Positions 55,621 to 64,000 of a stretch of DNA of 64,000 bases are shown in pieces. Under the pieces are notes generated by a model, which saw nothing but the letters and a program-made list of their open reading frames with translations, was not told the origin of the DNA and made no database searches. Position 1 is the first letter of the stretch; every line of letters starts with the position of its first letter. Source of the stretch: Sipunculus nudus (lineage: Eukaryota > Annelida > Sipuncula > Golfingiida > Sipunculidae). The stretch covers positions 26,857,729 to 26,921,728 of the forward strand of contig CM049314.1 of NCBI GenBank assembly GCA_026874595.1. Direction: 5' to 3'. The position numbers and the translations under genes are program-made.

Positions 55621-58600
55621 CTGTATATAAAAAATACAAAGTTTTATGTTATGTACATATCCATGTTGAAATATGTCTCTGCAAATATAATATATAAAAA
55701 CTTTGAGCTGCATGTAATAGTTTAACTAATATTTTTTCCTCGTGCAGAACCATGCTGGGAGGAATATACTCGAAGTATGTGGTCTGCTCACCTGTATGTA
55801 GAACACTTGCACTTAGAATCTTCCACAAGTTAAACCTATACGAATCGGGTTCTATTTGTAATATATCTCTACATGTAAAAGCATTAATGTCATGGAATTA
55901 AAGTTCACGTTCATAAAGAGGCATGAATGATGAAAACATGAACTTACGTGCATGTTAAACACTCCGTATTTGTATATAGGCGTAAAGACTGGGCATTTAT
56001 ATATAGGAACACATTTATTTTTGTAGGGGCTTGTATGTTTAATACGCGCAACCTGAAGACTAGATGTACTTCTGCACTTGAACGGGATGGATTTTAGGTG
56101 TATTCTCTACATGAACAGGCAGGAAAGGTTCTTAACTGGAACCGCAGGAACACATATTTCTTTGCAGAAGGGAGTCAAAGGAAGCACTCTTTTTTTTTTT
56201 GTCATCCTTCCATGAGACGATAAAATTCCTTATGATTGACAGTGATGCCAAATCATTTTCTTGCAAGATGACTGTATTGGTTAGATAAATTGAATATTTA
56301 ATTAGACTTCTTTACATCTGTCATTGGACAGATCTCCACCTTCCTGCGCACATTCTCCGACCTTAAGATACGGTCACTGGCTGGAGTGACTGAAAGGTTA
56401 ATTTAAGTATTTTTGACGTGGCCAAAGTGATTGAGATAGTTTTACGCATTGTCGACAGAGGGCAGTATGGTACTGTCATTCCAGATTGTCCTGAATAGGG
56501 TTAAATTGTAAATTCTATCTTATTCTAAAGGTAATGAATATATCAAACCCAAATCCACCCTGCACTCCTACGTTGTAACAACACATTTCTTTTATAGAGT
56601 TATAAACCTGTTGGTTCAGAAGCTTAGGTGGAGTTGCTAGCTTACCGGGAGATGACGTATACTAGAGGGCGCCTATATGATAATAAAATAACTCTTAAGA
56701 ATGTATGTCATATGATAAGCATGGGACAAGCATGAAAATAAGGGATTTTTTTTTGCTAAACAGGTAAAACACTTATCAAAATCAAAATTCTATTATCTAA
56801 TCTTCTTGAAAAATGCAAATCATAATAAACATTTTTGATGCGGGGGTTAAAATTGACGCGGGCGATGCCTAAGAACCATACCTTTTTTTTGTTTGGCCTA
56901 AGCTTGATATCTTAATAAGTTAATGAGAAATAGCCACCTGCGTTTTGACCTATTCTGTGACTTTGACCTATATGTACCCACCGATCCATTGTTGTTGCAT
57001 ATATACTCGTATATTGTACATGCAGACGCCGCGATCTAACTAAAAATCGCTGAGTCACCTATGTCATAACTTACCGTATGAGTATTTTGATATGGAAATG
57101 GTCGCCATTAAAGGTTATCTACGCATACAGAAGAGATCAAGCAAAAGGGGGGCTTTAGGACACACGACATCTTAAGACAAAAACGGCCATTTCCGAGACG
57201 TTCCCTCAGAAGACTTCCATGACGAAACTCTGGTGGTCCCACTATCAATTAAAATACAGGATTTTATTATTATTATTTTTATAATTATAATTACTATCAT
57301 TAAACTCACCTGATAAAGTGTTGTCGAGGATTAAGGCTAACAGTCCTCCCACCAACATGGTAGACTTGAGCAACACCTGTAGAATCTGGTCGGCTGTGCT
57401 ATTTCCTGGTCATAAAGAGTTAGTGTGAGTTAGTATTAATACCATGCTTTAATCAATGAGAGTTACAAATGTGCGGTATTCGCGAAAGATGAACCTTCAC
57501 AAATAAAACACGTGAACATTATGTTACACAACGGCCACATTGGCATAAAATGTAGGTATTCTAGCGTCGAAAGTTGAACGGCGCAGAATTACTTTATGAT
57601 ACATAATCAGCAAATACATCAATGACTGATGTTATAAGTAACAACATATGTTTTATATTGTGTTTCAAATATAAAAAGGAATATCTGCACTTTTGATTTT
57701 AACTTGAATATTTATTAACTGTAAATATCTTGTGGGTATATTATGGAATTTTAAACGTTGTACTGTATATAGGTATGTCCTGTCATGCTGGTAATTCTGC
57801 ATTTACGCTTCCCTTTCCCTTGTTTATGTCGCGATTATCTGTTTATGAGGAGAGGACTAATTTTTTTTTTGCATTTATATGTTATAATTAATAGCAAGAT
57901 GAATATGCAATTTCAGTAGAACAATAATCGTGTACTCGCAGCAACAATACGCATCTGCCTTTTAATATACTCTCGAAGTGAAATCGAGAGATTACATTCA
58001 TTTCAAAAGTATGGTAAAACGCTGAAATAATAATACTGGAGTACATAAAGATAAGGCAAATCACTTGAGTGTTATAATTTATGATAATAATAAATGTACA
58101 TTTTAGAAGACAAGCAAAAGATATGAGCTGAGTTAAAACAGGACATTTTTATATCTCGAGATTTCGAGATCATAACTCGAGATAATCTTTTCCATATCTC
58201 GACAAAATTATTTCGACTTATCAAGATAAAAAAACCTGTGTCCTAAATTATTATTAGCTGTATGTGTGCAGTAAAAAATGAAACATTCGCTCAAACCTGT
58301 ATTTATGGCATTTGGGTGGGCCTCAAGCCAGGCCGGGACGGACAATCCAACCCCCATAGACATGCCGAGCACGTATAGGTTCCTGGTCCGTTTCATGTTC
58401 ACGAACTGTAGCACCGACAACCCCGCGGCGATCAGGTAACCTTATTAACACACGTAAAATACGAATTTGAGCTGTGCTATGTCACTCAAATACCAGACAT
58501 TAATCATCATAATAATGCGCTTTATTAAGAGCATTCACGTACAATTTAAAGTAATATATTTTATAAGGTATTATTTATCTGTAATCTGAATGGACTGATG

Positions 58601-58905
58601 AATTACCTAAATCGCTAAGTTTTTTTTTGTTTACTTTATTTCATGATTTTACTGCCATAACTTTGTGATAAATCTGAAATCTAGAGTATATATATGCAGT
58701 AAATAACAAAAAATAAAGAATAGCAATATATTTTTGTCCTTTAGTCGCTTCCAGTTATGTTGAATCAGGAAAATGAAAGACTGAAAAATAAAACACCCCC
58801 TCTTTAAAAACACATACCCAGAGTCAGCAACATTAAACAGACTGAACATATGTATATTTGTGTATAGTTTGATGGATGGGTGTGTTTTGAGTTGATCTAA
58901 TAATT

Positions 58906-58955
<50 letters not shown>

Positions 58956-60813
58956 TGAGACGGTAAAACTGAGACATGTTGGATGCCTGTGTTTAGTGTG
59001 TTCTTGTACGTAACGGTTACATTAGCGAATCCATTGGGGGTGGGGTGGGGGGGGGGGAGATCCAGGGGTTCGGCCCCCCTTCCCCCTTTTCAGCCAACGG
59101 AACCTTTCTTAAGGATTTCAGACCAATTTTTGTGGCCTGCCCTCCTCCCGTTTCTGGACCTGGCTATATCTTTTTAGGCTTTGTCATTAGTCCTTCCGGC
59201 CTAGACCCCTCCTTCTTCTAAATCCTCGATCCGCCCCTGGGATTTGCCTATCACACTTACCTATCAGGTAGATGTATATGCCACCGATCACCGGCGGGGG
59301 AAGAGTTGCAAACAAAGCACCAAGCTTGGCAAAGACTCCGAACAGAATCATCCAGCAAGCCGCAAACTGGACCACCCTCCTGCTGGCGATCTGTCACAGA
59401 ACAAACATATGGACGTATTTCATTTAACTCTTTGCAACCATGGAAATGGCTAAATAATATAACACCAGAGTCATTAAGTCAATGTTCCCGTCCGACCTGG
59501 ACTCAAAATAGGTAATAACAAACCCAACCTTTGTTTTATCCCAAATGAAAAAAAAAGAAGCCAATGCTGTGATAATGCTCTACTCAGTAAATAAAGGTCA
59601 AGAATGGATGTGTCTTTTTTATCCATTTTTAAATTTATTATATATTATTATATATAAGGTAAACATATAAACCAATAAATCCATATATCTATGTATTTGT
59701 TCCTTGAAACGGGGAGCACGAAAAGGGTGTTGAGATTATTAACATTTTTTTTTCCTTGATGGATATATCTCTGCCAACTGATATACCTCGCTGTGACCTT
59801 CCGAAACGTTTCTGTGACTTTTTCTTGGCCAAGATTGAACGTATCCGTCGGAAACTTGACTCGTGTGTATGTGAACCTCCTAATTTCGATGTTTATGACG
59901 GTCCAACTTTGTCCTGGTTTACACCAGCGACTGATCAGGAGATACATGAACTCATAATGTCAACACCAACAAAAAGCTGTATACTTGATCCCTTCCCCAC
60001 TCCACTTCTTAAGCAATGCATAGATGACCTAACTCCATTGATTACATTCATTATAAATGTCTCTCTATCAACAGGTACAGTCCCTTCTCAGTTTAAAAAG
60101 GCTGTCATGACTCCACTTTTGAAGAAGCCGGGACTAGATCCAAATGACCTTAAACACTTTAGGCCAGTAACGAACGAACCTTCCCTTCGTTTCTAAAATC
60201 ATTGAGAAGATTGTTTTAAAGAGGTTCCAATGTCATCTTTATGAAAATAGCTTAATGGAAATCCATCAGTCCGCGTATAGAAGGCACCATAGCACAGAGA
60301 CCGCCGTACTGAGGGTCATGGATGGTCTGCTGATGGCGGCAGACGATCGAGAGATGCGTTTCTCTCCTAGCATTGTTGGACCTCAGTGCAGCGTTTGACA
60401 CGCTTGATCATTCCATTTTGCTTAAAAGACTAGAAATTACCTTTGGTATACACGGCACCGCGCTTTCATGGTTTACTTCATAATATCTGCACATGATTGT
60501 TCTTTTCACAAGTATGCTGATGACACTGAATTGTCAACAAGTAATAAACCAGGTGAGTTCAGCTCTGTCCAGTTAAGCATACAAGCTTGTATCGAGGATA
60601 TATATACTATCATGGATGACCAGCAACAAACTTAAATTAAATACTGACAAGACTGAAATTATGCCTGTCGGATCTAAACCCCTTCTAAGGATGACTGACA
60701 GTGAGTCTATAAGCATTGGGGGCTGCACTGTTCCTTTTCAAAATACAGTGAAGTACCTACGGCCCTTACGAAACAACGTTGTAAAACCCATGTAGGTTAA
60801 AGTCTTGAACTAT

Positions 60814-60871
<58 letters not shown>

Positions 60872-63586
60872 TTAGTCTCCTCTATAATGGATCGATATAT
60901 CAATATAATTATATTCGTTACACAGTTTGGTACCGTGTTTCTGATAGTAACCCAAAAAGTAATCTTTGTATCGTGTCATATTAAAGAACTCAGAGAAATG
61001 TGACCTCTTCGCATGGGCATGGGCAGTATAAGATGACCTATTGCACTGTATTGTTGATGGAATAATTGCATTCTACCTTGGTGAGAGCGATAACGCTGAT
61101 GTTGACGCTGTATGACGTCGTACCGACACCGGAGCCCCAAATACCACATAGCAAACTCCCAAGGCCCTCCGTCCCGATACCTTAAGAGACATAGGAGATT
61201 AGTTAATCTCAACAGATTTACAAAAGGGGAAAAAGCACATACGGAAATTAAGTAAACAAGCTGTTATCGGATACATCAAACATTACCCCGTTAAGAGTCG
61301 TCTAAATTAGGTAATGTATACACTATTGTCACGGTTCAACATACTAATCCCAAGTAACCTCCAAGTAAATCCTGTGAATAGCCCCATTATAATGAAATAG
61401 GTGTAGTCCTATGTAACAACAGAAGAGTACACATTGATTTCAAAATGGTTCTATGTGGATCAGATTACCTCTAGGAGATAATGTATTGTTCCTTGGATGT
61501 TATCTTAATCCTTCATAAAATTTCTGTTCATTACTTTTCGCGTAACTTTACTAACAGACACACCGAGTTTTATACCTCTCACCACCTGGCGGGGTTTTAA
61601 ATATCAGATGTGTTATACGTGTTACCTCTGTTCATTGCATGTACCGGTGGCTTAGGTGCGCCGGAAAACCTTGCGCATGCGTAGTAATCGCCTACGCTCT
61701 CTATGGTACTGGCGAATACTCCCGAGAGCATCCCGAGAACTCCCGAAGCTGTGATGATAGGCATACCCCACTGAACTGAAACACAACTGTCAGTACAGAA
61801 TGATGTTCATCAAATCCGTGTGGTCCTTGGGGGGGGGGGGGGGGTCAATTTAAAATTCAGAATACCTGCACAGGACTAAAGGTATTAATTTTTATCAGTG
61901 TAAACTACTTTGTATCTGGTAGAGCCTTGAGTGGATATTTACTGTATTAATTGTTGTGAAAAATGCGTAAAGAATCGAAATATGTGCTCCTAAATTGATA
62001 ATGTAATGAGAGTTACAGAGTAGTTTAATTAGCTTCCACCTGACGGACTAGTTTTGGCATCAAGCATTAAAGCTGAAAACTCAAAGAGATTAACAGGCTG
62101 CTGCCAAACTACTGTTGTTAATTGTACCGTTTTGGCAACTTCCTTTCTCCCATGGTGCTATAGATGGGTTCTTTTTTTTCTTCTTATCCTTCTTACTTAT
62201 ATACAAACTGCTGATCTAAGATGTGGTCAGTTGTTTAAAAACTGATTAAATTTTCAGGCTCTGCTTGAAAACGAAATGATTCCATCATGAAATGCTAACG
62301 ATAATTCAAAACGCAAAATCTACAATATTAAGATAACTTTACTGAGCTGCCGAAAATAATGTCCGAAATGCCAGCGCCATGTGGGCCGTTATGTCAATTA
62401 TTAGTTGGTCGTCTTAAACCTACACTCACCAGGAACTGATATGCGACAGATTACATGACAAACGTAAAGTACGGTTAACTCGAGGACGAGAGAACAGTTA
62501 CTTACATGGAAGTGGGAATCTGAACCATGGGGCGTCAACCACAGACTGGGTCTTCAGGTCTGTCCTTACCGCTCGTTTCCAGTTCTCGTCTCCTTCTAGA
62601 GCGCCGCCTACCGTCAATAGGAAGCACAAGAACCAGACGAGTAAAACCGCAATAAGAAGCTGTCAAGAAAGAAAGAAAAAATATATCATGAATAATTTGT
62701 TTCAGGACGAGCCTGCACAGAACGATATTTTTTTGTCTTCTGAAATTTTATCAAAGCTGTTAAAATACGGTGTCAAGTATGTATAAAAAAAGAAACAATG
62801 CATAAGATGATCAATAATCTCATTGTGCGCATGCCTTTCAATACATTTTTATTGTAATCTCTACTTTGAGAGTGGTTCCAATTCTTTTTATGAAACTGTT
62901 ATTTATAACCGTGACATGTTATTTAGTTACCAAGACTTAAATTCTTACCGGAAACAACCCAAACGGTCGTGTCCACATGATGCCACAGTTCCGCTTCCGG
63001 AAGTTAAAGGAGGGTGTCGGGACGCTGATCTCCGTCATGTATTGTCCGAGTATGCTGGCCAGGACAGTGGTTCTGTAATAAAACACCGATGTATTCCTGG
63101 CAATAGTTATAGAGAGCGACTTGGGCTGGAATATTTTCTATATCTCTTTAACTATTTTTATTTCAAGAATGTAGAATATGGTGGGTGCTTATACGTACGT
63201 AATAGCGATTGGCCAGCTGGATCCGGACATGTTGGCACCGATATTCGCTAGGGGCAGCCCCAGCATTGTAATGACGACAGCGACCACTAGGTGGCTTACG
63301 TACGGCAGGACTAGTCCAAGGATGCCGGAGTAACCGAGCACTATGTTGACTACAGCGGCACCTATTAGCGCTCCTTGTGCCTGATGGGTTACAGAGAAGA
63401 ACAAATATAACTCCTTCATGTTGTACCACTTGTTACTGATGTTCTTAAGCAGTTGGGTCAAAATAGATTAAACGCTATACAAAATAACAACACAAGTATA
63501 ATTTCTAACCTCATTCAGCTTGGGGCGCCACTGGTCTGTTGCATTGCATGTACTGTTAACACCAGCTGTAATGTTACCGTTTGGAA
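55439..63586 (-). CDS. SLC23-type nucleobase/ascorbate transporter, C-terminal ten exons (partial)
   Basis: Exons in coding order: 63586-63510, 63380-63199, 63072-62949, 62659-62506, 61775-61626, 61180-61077, 59390-59261, 58440-58297, 57405-57310, 55620-55439. All phases agree and give 446 residues plus stop. Family members are usually about 600, so the N-terminal exons lie beyond the right edge. Recognisable blocks: (N)[32 protein letters not shown], the hallmark [74 protein letters not shown] and LDNTLS, then a basic tail. The NAT signature, normally PN-x-G-x4-T-K, reads [10 protein letters not shown]. The protein should be a multi-pass membrane transporter for nucleobases, ascorbate or a related substrate; which one is unknown. 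Confidence 0.92.
57090..57250 (+). repeat. dispersed repeat in the SLC23 intron (family of 31.6 and 42.3 kb)
   Basis: Shares ATATGGAAATGG and AAGACAAAAACGGCCATTTCC, then CATGACGA-like words, with 31560-31700 and 42260-42425. Confidence 0.45.
57310..57405 (-). CDS. SLC23-like exon
   Basis: Acceptor TTTATGACCAG, donor GTGAGTTT. Encodes [20 protein letters not shown] and [11 protein letters not shown]. Confidence 0.87.
58297..58440 (-). CDS. SLC23-like exon
   Basis: Acceptor GTGTTAATAAG, with a weak polypyrimidine tract; donor GTTTGAGC. Encodes [39 protein letters not shown] and [10 protein letters not shown]. Confidence 0.87.
58910..58951. repeat. (AT)n microsatellite
   Basis: About 21 AT units in an SLC23-like intron. 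Confidence 0.9.
59040..59241 (-). mobile_element. GGCGGATC-type MITE-like element, reversed copy
   Basis: The reverse strand starts CCCAGGGGCGGATCGAGG and shares GGAGGGGTCTAGG and CCAGGTCCAGAAACGGGAGG with the copy at 29388. It ends in a poly-G/C run, 20 bp from an SLC23-like exon. Confidence 0.6.
59261..59390 (-). CDS. SLC23-like exon
   Basis: Acceptor CTGTGACAG, donor GTAAGTGT. Encodes [18 protein letters not shown] and [19 protein letters not shown]. Confidence 0.88.
59756..60760 (+). pseudogene. LINE (CR1/L2-like) reverse transcriptase remnant, antisense in an intron
   Basis: The frame 59756-60196 carries the RT N-terminal blocks: [56 protein letters not shown]. After frame changes come [48 protein letters not shown], then a deletion and [10 protein letters not shown] with the catalytic YADD. 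Last come [16 protein letters not shown] and VKYL. Frameshifts and a missing segment make it inactive. It lies opposite to the SLC23-like gene between exons 61077-61180 and 59261-59390. Confidence 0.85.
60814..60869. repeat. (CA)n(TA)n microsatellite
   Basis: A short ACACAC run passes into about 22 TA units, just beyond the LINE remnant. Confidence 0.9.
61077..61180 (-). CDS. SLC23-like exon with the NAT signature
   Basis: Acceptor TCTCTTAAG, donor GTAGAATG. Encodes [20 protein letters not shown] and [15 protein letters not shown]. The substrate-site signature departs from the family at two positions. Confidence 0.88.
61626..61775 (-). CDS. SLC23-like exon with the [10 protein letters not shown] block
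   Basis: Acceptor GTGTTTCAG, donor GTAACACG. Encodes [19 protein letters not shown] and the diagnostic [19 protein letters not shown]. Confidence 0.9.
62506..62659 (-). CDS. SLC23-like exon
   Basis: Acceptor TTTCTTGACAG, donor GTAAGTAA. Encodes [17 protein letters not shown], a loop, and APWFRFPLP. Confidence 0.88.
62949..63072 (-). CDS. SLC23-like exon
   Basis: Acceptor TTTTATTACAG, donor GTAAGAAT. Encodes [20 protein letters not shown] and ends in FGLFP. This corresponds to the SQYL...VPVP and FQLFP blocks of the family. Confidence 0.87.
63199..63380 (-). CDS. SLC23-like exon
   Basis: Acceptor TAACCCATCAG. Encodes [20 protein letters not shown] through [20 protein letters not shown]. Donor GTACGT is preferred over a nearby GTATAAG because only it keeps phase with the next exon. 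Confidence 0.85.
63510..63586 (-). CDS. SLC23-like exon (first visible)
   Basis: Acceptor TATTTTCAG, donor GTTAGA. Encodes [19 protein letters not shown] and ends in KLNE. The two or three N-glycosylation sequons suit an extracellular loop. Confidence 0.85.
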
Positions 63587-64000
63587 CTGAAAATACATAT
63601 ATGGGATAAAAACCTTTTTTAAACTTTAAAAGTCTTAAATGGAAACAATACCACCGCATAATTCGCCTGTTGTAAGTCCAATGATGACTGACCTGATCTA
63701 ATTTATATTTTGCAGAGAATTATAAATAGTGAGTTTAATCGAAATCCATCAGATTTCTGGCCACACTGCCGCTAAATCTGATGACTTCTTATCTGAAAGG
63801 TTATGTATAGATTTTGAAGTGAATCGAAATTATTTGAGATATTTTATTGCCATATTAAGAGTGACTTTCATGAAAATCCACCAAATTGCTGGTAATTTAT
63901 TTTAGCGACCCCAAAGGTCAGCGGACGATCGGAATGATGGACATTGAGCCCGCAGAATGGACGGGCGCTGCCAATAACCATAATAGGACCTTTGTACAGA
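63587..64000. other. probable SLC23-like intron at the right edge
   Basis: No further SLC23-like exon can be read. The last 100 bases are GC-richer (GCGGACGATCGGAATGATGG) and open in more than one frame on either strand without a motif, perhaps a repeat. Confidence 0.4.

Noticed and set aside
62823-63429. Plus-strand 142-codon frame and an alternative minus-strand frame
   Set aside because: They overlap SLC23-like exons in other frames or on the opposite strand.

Overview
This is a stretch of animal nuclear DNA, not bacterial. Its genes are split by GT-AG introns, it is AT-rich, and it is crowded with transposon debris, microsatellites and degenerate tandem repeats. The gene families (GT61 glycosyltransferase, SLC16-type and SLC23-type transporters), together with repeats built on TGACCTTTGACC and GGACGGACAGACA words, suggest a lophotrochozoan, most likely a bivalve mollusc. 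The species assignment is inference.

Layout. (1) 0.6-31 kb is a duplicated two-gene neighbourhood. A GT61 glycosyltransferase gene on + (GT61-A, coding 1273-3893, 539 aa) is followed by a decayed piece of an SLC16-like exon on - (6262-6585). A second GT61 copy on + (11494-14683) has a nonsense codon and a frameshift. It is followed by an intact five-exon SLC16-like transporter on - (17436-30742, 435 aa). I read this as a tandem duplication of a convergent GT61/SLC16 pair in which each unit lost the opposite partner. (2) 31-55 kb has no intact gene that I recognise. It holds a 63-bp minisatellite (36.4-37.6 kb), a 1133-bp tandem duplication (38.9-41.2 kb), SINEs, hAT elements with 8-bp target-site duplications, Helitron ends, a broken aldo-keto reductase fragment, a GIY-YIG endonuclease reading frame and a Gypsy reverse-transcriptase remnant. 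(3) 55.4-63.6 kb holds ten coding exons on - of an SLC23-type nucleobase/ascorbate transporter. Its N-terminal exons lie beyond the right edge, and an antisense LINE remnant sits in one intron.

The three host genes share no obvious pathway: one acts on glycans in the secretory lumen and two are plasma-membrane-type transporters. The most unusual structures are the reciprocal decay of the duplicated pair, degenerate repeat arrays whose units centre on nuclear-receptor-like half-site palindromes or direct repeats, and a three-level nested transposon at 44.9-46.9 kb.

All exon boundaries were read by eye from splice signals, reading phase and family resemblance. No search or alignment program was run.
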